From contig MEHQ01004280.1 in the NCBI GenBank assembly GCA_008828725.1, forward strand, positions 267,041-331,040: a stretch of 64,000 bases of DNA. The letters run 5' to 3'. Shown in pieces: positions 44,211-54,359 of this stretch; positions within the stretch are counted from its first letter, which is position 1, and each line of letters begins with the position of its first letter. The position numbers and the translations under genes are program-made. Origin of the DNA: Saccharina japonica (taxonomy: Eukaryota; Sar; Phaeophyceae; Laminariales; Laminariaceae). Under the pieces are notes generated by a model. The model was given only the letters and a program-made list of their open reading frames with translations. It made no database searches and was not told the DNA's origin.

Positions 44211-44300
44211 TGGTGTCGTTGTTGTTGTTGTTGCTGTTGTTGTTGTTGTTGCTGTTGCTGTGGTTGTTTTTCGTGTTGGTGTTGTTGCTGCTCTACTTGC
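44211..44300 (+). repeat. GTT triplet array
   Basis: (GTT)n with GCT and GGT interruptions, about 1.1 kb upstream of the WD40 gene start. Confidence 0.9.
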
Positions 44301-44569
44301 AAACATCATGGTTCACTGCTGCTGTACGTAGACTATGAACAGACGTCCGACTTCAAGCATGGCAGTATGGCAGTACGTATGACTTGTAAATAACTGCTGA
44401 AAATACCTGCGGATGATGCAAGCTGATGGCCCCGTATGTACATATCGTGCGTTCGGCATGGTGGGGTACGGTAAGCATGTTATGACTATTAATAGTACAA
44501 CCCCTTTGGGAGTGGCGAGATAGAGACGAACACCATGCAAACTAAAACTTTGGCGTTATGGACTGCCTA

Positions 44570-44660
44570 TGATATGATGCGAACAGCGTGAGCGCCCAGC
44601 AGTCCACTTCTACTGGTTAGGTAGGGTCATGTTGCGCCCGTGCCGTACGACTCCTTGCGT
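44570..44660 (+). repeat. family R fragment
   Basis: GTGAGCGCCCAGCAGTC and TGCGCCCGTGCCGTACGACT, cut off by the M3 element that follows. Confidence 0.6.
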
Positions 44661-44672
44661 TGTACTTGAGTA

Positions 44673-44866
44673 TACAGTACAGGACACCTACGTACTGTAA
44701 TAAGAAACAGGCTAATAAGAAAGCCAGGCTGAGATTTCGAGGACAATAAGAAATTCGGGAATCGTTATCTTGAAATTAGTGCAAAAAGCACCCTCTCTCA
44801 ATATAAGAAATCCAGCCTGGACCACATTTCCTGTTTCTTATTACTTATGTGTCCTGTACTGCTGTA
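44673..44866. mobile_element. MITE M3
   Basis: TACAGTACAGGACACCTACG, AATAAGAAACAGGCTAATAA at the left; CCTGTTTCTTATTACTTATG and TGTCCTGTACTGCTGTA at the right. Confidence 0.85.
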
Positions 44867-45448
44867 TAACCCGGACACCAACTTGTATCATCCCATCATC
44901 CCCCAATCGCAGTGGCCGTTACCTAAAGTACTACTGCAATTGTCATTTTTGTTCAACTTTGACGTTCCTCTCTGGACCCAAGAGCATGTACCAGGTCCAG
45001 GTATCTATGTCCTAAGGCATCGGTTCAACACAGAGGACAGCAGTACCCAGAATACCGTACTCGTATACCACTGCAAACACCTATACGTAGCATACCTGGT
45101 ACATACAGTAGTACCGTACCACAGGTGCCATACTATTAATTGGTGGTTAATAGAGTGTTTGCGATAGAAGTAAAAAATATATATACTTTCCTTCCGCTCA
45201 AAAAGGTGAATTCCCTTCCCCTCATGGTTTCGGTGTGTTTGCGATAGAAGTAAACAAAATCCTGCAGGCGACGCCTCCGAAAATAATAAGGGAAGTGGGG
45301 TGAGGCAATGCGGCAAACCAAACAAATAACGAAAACAAAAAGTAGCGTACGAGAGGAACGGCAGCCCAGCAACGGTGGTGGCGGCAGGGGTATGACCGCA
45401 GTGCCGCAGCTGCAATCCCTCGACCGCAAACCGGTGGCTGCAGCTACG

Positions 45449-45552
45449 TGGCGGCAGCCCCAGCAGCAGCGGCAGCCCCAGCAGCAGCGGCAGCAGCAGC
45501 AGCGGCAGCAGCAGCAGCAGCAACAGCAACAGCAGCAGAGCAGCAGCAGAGC
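45449..45552 (+). repeat. CAG triplet array
   Basis: CAG/CGG/CAA triplets, open in several frames: poly-Gln and poly-Ala on plus, poly-Cys and poly-Leu on minus. Confidence 0.92.
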
Positions 45553-45827
45553 AGCAGAAGCAACAGCTTCCGTTTTTGCTTTTTTCGATTTTGCGTCCAA
45601 CTATTCTTGTCGTCGTGTGCTGCTCCTGCTGCTGCCCACGACCTACGCGCGACACCGCGCCGGCACGCTCTGCTCCAAGCCCGCCCGGCGTCCGATATAT
45701 ATAGACCGTGGCGGCGCGCCGCCGCTGCTGCTAGTGCTGCTAGTGCTGCTACCGCTGTGTGGTGAAATTGAAATGATACACGGCGATCTGTCATCCTGTC
45801 GCGCTCTACAAGCAAGGCGGTACGAGT

Positions 45828-45881
45828 ACGTCTCCATACGAGTACGACTCGTACGAGTAACTCGTACTCGTACGAGTACTT
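45828..45881. repeat. GTACGAGTAC palindromic cluster
   Basis: GTACGAGTAC and its complement GTACTCGTAC alternate, giving overlapping inverted repeats. Confidence 0.75.
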
Positions 45882-47310
45882 CTTCTGAACAGCGCATCCT
45901 CCACGACACCAAGCCGGCGAGAGCGTACCGTAGCGGGCCGCCAGCAGTCCGCCGGCGCCCCGTCAGCAAAATCCAGCACCGCTTGTCCGTATCATACTGT
46001 AGCACACCTCTCGAGCCTCTGTGCTCCCACCGGTTGTTGTGTTGTGTGGAGCAAGTAGCAAGGTTGGGGCCTATGGGAGACATCTCCCATACTTTGGGGC
46101 GTTCTGCGTCGGTAGAATGCTCGGTGCGTGTAGGCCAATCAAACCGAGAGAAAAAAGTTACCATAACTTTTGATAAAAACATACTTCTCTAAAGTAATTT
46201 TTTGCCGTTTTTTAAAAAATGTACCTCAAATCCTCCCTTCGGCAGAATTTTTAGAGAAGTAAAAGTAAAAAAAAAAAAACGCAAACACTCCAATAAATCG
46301 CAACCTCGACACCTGCAGTAGTCAAATCTGCGAGGCATCAAGTTGGTGGAACACTGATGGTGCTGAAACCAACACGAACGAACATCTACGTATACCTGCC
46401 GTTTGGGTTCTTTCTTTTTTAAGAAAAAACATACCGTCAGCATAGAGCAGCAGCATCAGCAGCAGCAGTAGGAGACACACGAGGCCAGGGTCAGCATCGC
46501 TGTACGCTCGGCATGTCGGTCTAACACTTGAACCCTCTATAATCGTACTCAATTTGTGGTGTCTCCTGGTCCCCCAATGCGATATTGATATTCGGCATAA
46601 TTTGAAGACGAAAAATTCTGCACCTGATACGTGTTCAACAACCGATATTCTCGTAGCAGGTGCCACCACTACTACTGCTGTACGACATCTACAGCAGAGT
46701 TTCTCCATCCCTTCATCAGTAGGAGGGTGGGCCTTACAATACCACCTGCATCATGTCTTAGGGACACGGCCCAAACGTTGCTGTGGTCAAACACATTCTG
46801 CCTGCTGGTAGATAGAGTTGGGTTTCGGCAGAACTAAAAAAAAACAAAACAGTCATGTGCCTCTAAAAAACATGGCCCACGGCCATGCCTTTAAAAACAC
46901 ACGTTGCCGCACGCACCTAGCTCGACCAACTCTGAACGAGTTACAGCGATTCCACACGAGAAGACAGTAGTATGTGTGTGCACAGAGCCCGACAGGACTG
47001 GCGTTGGTGCCGTGTACGTTGAGTGCGGTGTACACACGTGGATGTTGACTCAAACACACATACACACAGAGAAACTAAAACGAGGCACGCTACCCTTGTA
47101 CGATTCGTTATGAAGAGCCTTTGGCTCGCGCTCCGCGCTCGCACGCCCCATTGCACTAGAAATCAAACTTGCAGGAGTAACATCAGTCAGGGCTTGATGC
47201 CCATTGTTCGTCATGCACTAACCTCCTTCTTGTTTGCTGCTTTGTTTTTTGCTTGGGTTGGATGTCTTACCTGGTACCATGGTATATGTTTGTCTCTCTC
47301 TGCCGTGCAG

Positions 47311-47370
47311 ATCAACCGAGCGTCTCCGGCCTATGCGGTGGTTGGTCAGCCCCAATCTGCTGAAGCGGCG
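47311..47370 (+). CDS. Cys-rich membrane protein, upstream exon
   Basis: Acceptor preceded by a good pyrimidine tract (TCTCTCTCTGCCGTGCAG), donor GCG/GTGAGT. Encodes INRASPAYAVVGQPQSAEAA. The same frame is open upstream to 47023, so an unspliced 5' extension is possible. Confidence 0.6.
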
Positions 47371-50300
47371 GTGAGTCTTTGGTCCATGGTGTTTACTGCA
47401 CGCCGCTTGGCGTTCGTACTCATGACTCAGGTTCATTAACTCCGAACAATCAGTTTGGGGATTTGCGAGTTGTGCTGTCTGAAAATAAAAACAGCAATAT
47501 CAATATTGCATTTATAGTGGGTACCCCGATTTAAGCGTGCCCAAGGTAAGAGCATTTGGGATTTAAGAGCGGTCAAATCGGCATGTCCCGCCTATACTAA
47601 AATCTATATATTGCCCACTACGGGTAAGAGCAATGTGTAGTTAAGAGCGATTGTTTTGGCTTGTCACGGGGCGCTCTTAACTCTTAAATCGGGTACCCAC
47701 TGTAATGCAAGGGGGTGCTGCTGCTGTACGTAGGCTGTACGAGTAGTTGTACCTTGTGGTATTACACGTACTCGTATATACATAGAGCAAGTATTGTACT
47801 GGTACCGTGAGGAAGTACTGCTGTGTATGATCACAGTACGTGACAGATGTTAAGCATCTGACAATTAAGAACTTGAGACGGTGAATTTAGGGAAAATGAT
47901 AATGCGGCCTCTTTGTACTGGACGTAGTGCGGAGCACACCCAGTCCTACGTACATACGTAATAATTCCAGTCTAGGCACAACTAATAGTTAGAAATTATT
48001 AAAATCTGTCGCGTACTGTACAGCAGTGTAGATTATGACCCGACCGAGGCGTGGAAAAGATCCCTGCCGCCTATCATACTGCTGTTATGCATGTAATATT
48101 TCAGGACAGATCGGACGTTTGGATAATATTGGGCTTTTCGTTGACGGAGTCATTTTTCATCTGCGCGACGTTCGTTGCTTGTCGATCTCTTCTCAAACCT
48201 CGTTTGACGCAACCCTTCCTCTCCCCCCTCCCCGCGACTCTGTGAAATGTGTATAGTTGACTTTGCACCCTAAACCCTATAACCCCGACCGCCTGAGATT
48301 TTCTCAAACTGAAGATGGTTGATGAAATGAAGTGTTTGTAGATTGGCCTATCAACCATTTAGCCGAAACTGGACCAAGTCGTAAGCACTACTGCTGGCCC
48401 AATCAAGTGTTCCAGCTCTAGGCCGGCTTATAAACACGGTATACATGAGTGCACACAGACCACCACCTCCGAGGCGCGAGACCTGGAGGGGGCGCAAACA
48501 CACCAACCACTACAGTACGTAGACATCGAGACTACAGAGCGTAGATATCGAGATGTAAAGTGTTAAAGCGTTCTCGCGCTCTTCACATTACACCGTTATT
48601 CCCCCCCTCACGGCGCTTCGCGCTTGGTGCTAGCAATGTCTGCCTGGTCGGTGAAAACCCGACATGCTCCGTCCCGGCGTTGTAGGGATGCGAGGGTCTA
48701 TGGTCATATGACTACCTCCATGCATGAAAATGAAGTACACCCCGCCCCCCATTGATTTTACTGCCATGACGTTGAATATTTCTTCGAACCTCGCTCGACG
48801 CAAAAACTTCTCGCTGTGCCTCTCACAACCCTCCCTCCCTCCCTCCCTCCCTCCCTCCTCCCTTCCTTCCCCTCCTTCCCCTCTTCGCTCACTCCCCCAT
48901 CTCCTCCCTCCTCCCTCCCTTCCTCCCCTCCTCCTCCCTCCCCTCCCTCCCCTCCCTCCCCTCCCTCCCTCCCTCCCTCCCTCTCTCCCTCCCCCCCCGG
49001 GACAAGCAGCCTCTCGTGGCTCCGCCCGGCGCACCCACCGTGGGCATGTGGGTGGAGGAGCGATACTGCGGCCTGACGACGTGGGTGGTGACACTCCTCA
49101 GTGGCCTCGTGTGCGCCTACTTCTGCCCCTGCGACCGCCGCACCGTCTGGATTAGCGAAGGGGTTAAGGTAAGCCAACAAGAAGAGTGCGCTTAAAAAGA
49201 GACCGGTCTTATTGGGGAGGTCAAGGCCTTCTTTGGCCTTCATATGATACCTGGCAGTTTTTAGGTATAGTGGCGGTCAGTCAAGGACTCAACTCCGCGG
49301 TCTCCAGCAACGATGCTGGCCTTTTTGGGGGCGCCCAATGTCCTCCTTTTGCTTGTTTACTGTTTACACTATACTTAGGGTAGGGGTGCGGTCAGCCAGT
49401 ACGGGATTAAAGCGCGGTCTCCCATTATAGCGTATTTGTACATTAAGGTAGCGGTCACGGTTTAAGAGAAGGGGGTGCATGTCAGGCCTGTTCGACCTCT
49501 CTTAGTAATAACCGAACTTAGCTTAAAAACCGAAATTGGAATGGTATACCTGGTACCTTTAGTTTTTGCCCGTGACAAGTTAGTTGGCCTATCTTAAACC
49601 GGTACTTCTCTTATAAACCGACATTGATAGCTCTTAAACCGCGAGCCCCCCACTGCAAGCTGGAACGCGCGTGGCAGACGCGCTGTGTCGCGGCGCAGAA
49701 AGTCGGGCCCCGAGAGCCGCCCGGCGTGTGTCTGTGTCTGTTGTCCTTCGGGTGGGTGCCTACCGTCGAGTGAGAGCATGCTGTCGAGTTGAGTTTGGTG
49801 GTGCCTTTGGTAGGACATCACGGCGAAAGGGGGGTGCCTGCTGCCACAACGAAGCGCGTCGCGAGAGTCGATCGACTTGCTCGGTTTGCTACCGCAAGGT
49901 AGCGGACCACGGGCATTTGGTCGACTCGCTCGTAGCGGGCTAACACTATTCCTTCGGGCTGCCGTTTTTGTTTGGGCCAGACGTTGTTTCTTGGGGCGAA
50001 CGTTTTGTTTTTGCTAACGTTCTTCTTTGCGTCAACGTGCCGAGTTCGGACTGAATGTCTAGCGTTATTTTTCGGGTCAACGTGCCGAGCTCGGAGTGGA
50101 TGTCCAAAATGAACGAAACGCTGTGTGGGTGTGCGCGACGAGAACGCAAACCAAATGAGTTAAACAGTGTGCATAAAAGCTCGTCACCTTTTAGGGAGTC
50201 AGAGGGAAGTGAAGGGGAACAAAAGATCATTGAAGTAATTAAAACAGCGTCAGCCACCCGAAGCAGCCCAGCAGCCCAAAGTTCTTGAAAACTTCTTGTT

Positions 50301-50985
50301 TTAAGGACAGCGAGTTGGGTGTCCGAATTAAAGCTGAAGGAGGACACGCGAGGAGCAGCTAGTGCTCGAACTGTTACGCGCTCACACTTTTCGAAGTATG
50401 TGTCTGACAGCAGTTGTCATTTTTTGTGATCCCAATAGCTGAGGGTTCCAACATGTTTAGTTGGATGCGAACGGCGCTCGCCCGCCTCACGGGAGGTAGT
50501 GGACCGCCTCTGGTCTCTGTCCTTTTCGAAGTTGCAGCATCGCAGCAGCAGCTAGTTCTCGTCCGCTCCAACACTCACTCATTGATTGTACTCGCCCTCA
50601 ATTATTATAATTGAGCTCAATTTTTATGTCCGGCTTATATCTCAATCGCTCACATACACGAGTATATAGCCGGTAGGAAGGAAACACGTTGTACAAAACT
50701 CAAACGAGGACGCTAATTGTTACTGCTAGTGCATGGTTTAGGTTGGCATTCCTTAGCTGCCGTCATGCTAACACACTGCCGGTATTGTTGTGAATATATT
50801 CTTACGTTAGGTTAGGGACTATGTTGTTACGTTAAGTTTATTTTTTCCGCATGTCCGCCTTTTCGCATTTTTTTCCCCCTCTCCCCTCCTACCCCTCTCA
50901 GTACAACGAGAAAGGAGCTACGGTGGACGACTACCTCTTCCTCAACCCCTGCCCCAAGGGCAGCATCTGCAACAACTGCCACTAA
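47311..50985 (+). CDS. small Cys-rich single-span membrane protein (exons found: 3)
   Basis: The readable protein is about 100 residues: a Pro/Ala-rich lead, then MWVEERYCGLTTWVVTLLSG and LVCAYFCPCDRR, then a tail ending CPKGSICNNCH. One hydrophobic span of about 19 residues (GLTTWVV to AYFC) is followed immediately by a CPCDRR cluster, which suggests a lipidated or metal-linked juxtamembrane loop. I do not recognise the family. It recalls PLAC8- and LITAF-like small Cys-rich membrane proteins only in general style. The three exons are in phase 0 at every junction. The start codon and any first exon upstream of 47311 were not found. It lies divergent to the zinc finger/WD40 gene. The last two exons recur 4702 bp downstream. 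Confidence 0.75.
47514..47702. mobile_element. MITE M4
   Basis: TAGTGGGTACCCCGATTTAA at the left and TTAAATCGGGTACCCACTG at the right. Internal TAAGAGC units repeat. Confidence 0.82.
48606..48745 (+). repeat. family C copy
   Basis: CTCACGGCGCTTCGCGCTTG, GGTGAAAACCCGAC, TGTAGGGATGCGAGG and AAGTACACCCCGCCC. Confidence 0.82.
48828..48998 (+). repeat. CCCT polypyrimidine tract at exon acceptor
   Basis: About 170 bases almost free of purines, ending at the acceptor of the membrane-span exon. The tract is present at 53646-53698 before copy 2 and again, without an exon, at 52746-52804. Confidence 0.9.
49010..49168 (+). CDS. Cys-rich membrane protein, exon with membrane span (copy 1)
   Basis: Acceptor ACAAGCAG at the end of a long CCCT tract, donor AAG/GTAAGC, phase 0. 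53 codons, including the transmembrane segment and the CPCDRR cluster. Confidence 0.85.
49446..49657. mobile_element. MITE M4, copy in duplicated segment 1
   Basis: GGTAGCGGTCACGGTTTAAG at the left, CTCTTAAACCGCGAGCCCCC at the right. It lies in the intron between the last two exons. Confidence 0.7.
50902..50985 (+). CDS. Cys-rich membrane protein, terminal exon (copy 1)
   Basis: Acceptor CCCCTCTCAG. Encodes YNEKGATVDDYLFLNPCPKG, then SICNNCH and TAA. Three decayed echoes of its last codons follow (51020, 51084, 51148). Confidence 0.88.
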   Translation, partial: YNEKGATVDDYLFLNPCPKGSICNNCH

Positions 50986-51195
50986 GCGGCGACCGCTGCT
51001 CTGGAAGCCCTACCACGCGCAGCATCTGCACCGCTTGGCCGTGAAGCACAACCCCTACTCTGGCAGCTATTTTACTCGCCGTGCAGCCTCCACAACCCCC
51101 GCCACCAAGCGCGTGCCCTTTTCTGGTAGATACATAAAAACGCCTCTCAGCATCTACAACTCTTACCGTTAAGCGCGACCCCTGTTCCCTCCAGC
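50961..51195 (+). repeat. four-unit echo of the terminal exon end
   Basis: CAGCATCTGC-type units start at 50961 (coding), 51020, 51084 and 51148. Unit 4 still reads SIYNSYR and TAA against SICNNCH and TAA in the gene. Confidence 0.8.
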
Positions 51196-52464
51196 GATGA
51201 TAGCGCTGCTCGAGCCCTTCGACGCGCAGTTTGCCTCTCGCTGGAACGGTAGGGCCCTGAGCGTTTGCCTCGGGTTATACACCACGCGAAATCCCTTTGT
51301 CTCTACTACGGAAGGTGATAGTTACCGTAGTGCCGGGAGAAGCCTGTTTGTGGCGATTTTATATTTGTATAGTTCGAAGCACAAAAATATTTTGTGCAAG
51401 TAAATCACTCGGTAGTGAGGCAGCAGACGGCAACATCGCTATAGTTTGGGGCTTACAGCTACTTTTGTATATTTCCCGCTGGACGCCCGGTTGAACCTCG
51501 AACACAGTTTTTGAGGTGGCTTTTTTTCCAGGGCGCTCGGAGGGAGGGAGGGTTGGTTGGTTCAATTCTTGGTAAGGCTTTGTTTTGGCCTTTTTTCAAT
51601 AATTTTCGTCAACTGGGACGGGTTTTCTCGACGAAAATGGGTGGGCTAAGGCGAAGGCCCCGGGAATCGTGCGATTCCGTAAACTAAGGACAGGTCTCGG
51701 CAGAAAACGCCATTTCCGAACGCATTTCCAACGGTGTTTTTAGTACATAAGGTGCTTGAGTGTATACCCTGCGGTATCCGGGTACCAAACCTGGTTGTTG
51801 TCTCCATTCAAGCACGGGGTAGGTACCTTGGTATGTTTCGCTCCCAGACTACACTCGTGTTCGCTACTGAAAGCACCCTTGAGAATATTTTCATTCGTAG
51901 TATCTCGCACGCGATTTGTTTGGTTGTTTCCGAGCTCTTGTGTCTCCCTCTGATCGTTGCCTTCGCTGGGGCTAGCTGAGAGGGTGGGTCGATGTAGTGT
52001 CGGCGGTGGGTTCGAACTTGACTTTGATAACTCCACGGCGCGTTACTGTATCTTTCTTTACTCGCGAGGTGATGCTTTCTATTGCCTGCTTTTCCCGTTT
52101 CGTGTCAGGCGTATGAATATTGAGGAGCGCTTTCTGCTTCGCGTTGATGTTTTATTCAAAGATACCCCGAAGGATACCGATCTTTAGATCGATATTTTCG
52201 GGCGCATCAAGGTCTATTTTGGCCTAACTCTAGCGTAGGCAGACGGTCAGTCCAGGGGCCAACCCGCGGTCACCTGTATAGCATCGTTGGCTCCAGCGTT
52301 TTAGTAGAGAAGGCAAGGGCACCCTTAAGAGACGGTGTTCCCACGTCAATTTCTAGGGAACCAACGCCCCAGAGTTTTGTATAATGTATAGTGGCGTTTT
52401 TTTGTTGTAAAATAGTTAGATCCAACGCGTCTACGTATATACCACTTTCTTTAGAGTTTCTCGA

Positions 52465-52804
52465 GGATGGTGAAAAACAAATACCTTACTCTGGTTCCCC
52501 AACCACTGTACTGTTATTAATACCCGGTACGAAGTGTGAATATGAATACCACTACTTCCTCCAGGAAATGTTGGCGCAGTCTCGGTGCAGATTTGAAGGC
52601 GTTGTAAGTTGCACGAGGAGGAAGGAAGCTTAAACAGCTCGAGCGAGAGACAGAGGCTCTGGCTGTCGGGCCTGACTCTGATATGATATTCCTCATGTAA
52701 TCTCTCACTCTCCTCCTCTCTGTTTTTATTTTCACCTCTCCGTTTCTCTCCCTCTCTCCCTCTCTCCCTCCCTCCCTCTCTCCCTCCCCCCCCCCCCCCC
52801 CCCC
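52465..52804 (+). repeat. segment P, copy 1 (no exon attached)
   Basis: Matches 53364-53698 at offset 899 with at least two substitutions (52537 region G/A, 52595 region G/A). Ends in a CCCT tract and about 18 C. Confidence 0.88.
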
Positions 52805-52807
52805 TTC

Positions 52808-53245
52808 ACGAATTCATTGGAGGCTGTCCTCCATTTGCATGAAAGTCCGCCACACAAGCGATTCTTAGTAGGATGCAGCTGACCCTTCATGCGACTCGCT
52901 CAACACCTCACGGTGCTTCGCCCTTGGTGCAAGCAATGCCTGCCTGGCTGGTGAAAACCCAACGTGCTATATACGTCCCGGCATTGTAGGGATGCGAGGG
53001 GTCTATGGTCATACAACTACGGCCATGCGCGACAAGAGTACACCCCCCAATCTCCGTCTCGAAAGGGATGTGTGGACAAATCAATGGCCCAACGACAAAA
53101 GGCAACCAACAAATGAGTACACCCCCCCCCTCCGTCCCGGCATTGTATGGATGCGGGGGTCTATGGCCATACGACTACGGGTCATGCATGAATATCGAGT
53201 ACACCCCCACTCCCCCCCCCCTCCTGCTTCATCTCGAAAGGGATG
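52808..53245 (+). repeat. family C, full copy plus second partial copy
   Basis: A full unit from TTCATTGGAGGCTGTCCTCC to TACACCCCCC (to 53050), then another 3' part from CCCGGCATTGTATGGATGCG (53124-53245). Confidence 0.85.
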
Positions 53246-53277
53246 CGTGGTCAATGGTTAAATGATTCGCTGCCTAA

Positions 53278-53365
53278 CCGATGCGAGTCGACAAGGGAAC
53301 GAAAGGGCTGAATGACTACAACATAGGGTGGAGAAAAAAAGGAAAAGGCGAAGATAATCAATGGG
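53278..53365 (+). mobile_element. SINE family S fragment
   Basis: GATGCGAGTCGACAAGGGAA and GGCGAAGATAATCAATGGGA, with the middle of the element deleted. Its end fuses directly to segment P copy 2. Confidence 0.7.
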
Positions 53366-53698
53366 ATGGTGAAAAACAAATACCTTACTCTGGTTCCCCA
53401 ACCACTGTACTGTTATTAATACCCGGTACGAAGTATGAATATGAATACCACTACTTCCTCCAGGAAATGTTGGCGCAGTCTCGGTGCAGATTTAAAGGCG
53501 TTGTAAGTTGCACGAGGAGGAAGGAAGCTTAAACAGCTCGAGCGAGAGACAGAGGCTCTGGCTGTCGGGCCTGACTCTGATATGATATTCCTCATGTAAT
53601 CTCTCACTCTCCTCCTCTCTGTTTTTATTTTCACCTCTCCGTTTCTCTCCCTCTCTCCCTCTCTCCCTCTCTCCCTCCCTCCCTCTCTCCCTCCCCCC
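53364..53698 (+). repeat. segment P, copy 2 (upstream of exon copy 2)
   Basis: GGATGGTGAAAAACAAATAC through the CCCT tract that forms the acceptor region of the second membrane-span exon. Confidence 0.88.
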
Positions 53699-53711
53699 CC
53701 GGGACAAGCAG

Positions 53712-53870
53712 CCTCTCGTGGCTCCGCCCGGCGCACCCACCGTGGGCATGTGGGTGGAGGAGCGATACTGCGGCCTGACGACGTGGGTGGTGACACTCCT
53801 CAGTGGCCTCGTGTGCGCCTACTTCTGCCCCTGCGACCGCCGCACCGTCTGGATTAGCGAAGGGGTTAAG
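53712..53870 (+). CDS. Cys-rich membrane protein, exon with membrane span (copy 2)
   Basis: Same sequence as 49010-49168 as far as I compared, with the same splice sites. No copy of the upstream exon (47311-47370) lies between the copies, so this may act as an alternative 3' end of the first gene or be a non-functional duplicate. Confidence 0.7.
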
Positions 53871-54147
53871 GTAAGCCAACAAGAAGAGTGCGCTTAAAAA
53901 GAGACCGGTCTTATTGGGGAGGTCAAGGCCTTCTTTGGCCTTCATATGATACCTGGCAGTTTTTAGGTATAGTGGCGGTCAGTCAAGGACTCAACTCCGC
54001 GGTCTCCAGCAACGATGCTGGCCTTTTTGGGGGCGCCCAATGTCCTCCTTTTGCTTGTTTACTGTTTACACTATACTTAGGGTAGGGGTGCGGTCAGCCA
54101 GTACGGGATTAAAGCGCGGTCTCCCATTATAGCGTATTTGTACATTA

Positions 54148-54359
54148 AGGTAGCGGTCACGGTTTAAGAGAAGGGGGTGCATGTCAGGCCTGTTCGACCT
54201 CTCTTAGTAATAACCGAACTTAGCTTAAAAACCGAAATTGGAATGGTATACCTGGTACCTTTAGTTTTTGCCCGTGACAAGTTAGTTGGCCTATCTTAAA
54301 CCGGTACTTCTCTTATAAACCGACATTGATAGCTCTTAAACCGCGAGCCCCCCACTGCA
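54148..54359. mobile_element. MITE M4, copy in duplicated segment 2
   Basis: Duplicate of the element at 49446, carried along by the segmental duplication rather than by transposition. Confidence 0.7.

Larger units (their letters stand above)
43108..47310. other. divergent intergenic region
   Basis: Between the zinc finger/WD40 start and the first recognised exon of the Cys-rich protein. Holds M2, M3, GTT and CAG arrays and part of family R. Promoters of both genes should be here, but no core motif is clear. Confidence 0.5.
49000..52464 (+). repeat. duplicated segment, copy 1
   Basis: Matches 53702-57166 base for base at a constant 4702 offset wherever I compared. The one difference I saw is T at 50822 against C at 55524. 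Carries two exons, an M4 element and the echo array. Confidence 0.93.

Noticed and set aside
45308-46192. 294-codon plus-strand ORF, the longest in the window, with a poly-Gln tract
   Set aside because: Its length comes from the CAG array, which is open in other frames too. Flanks lack protein character and no splice or start context supports it.
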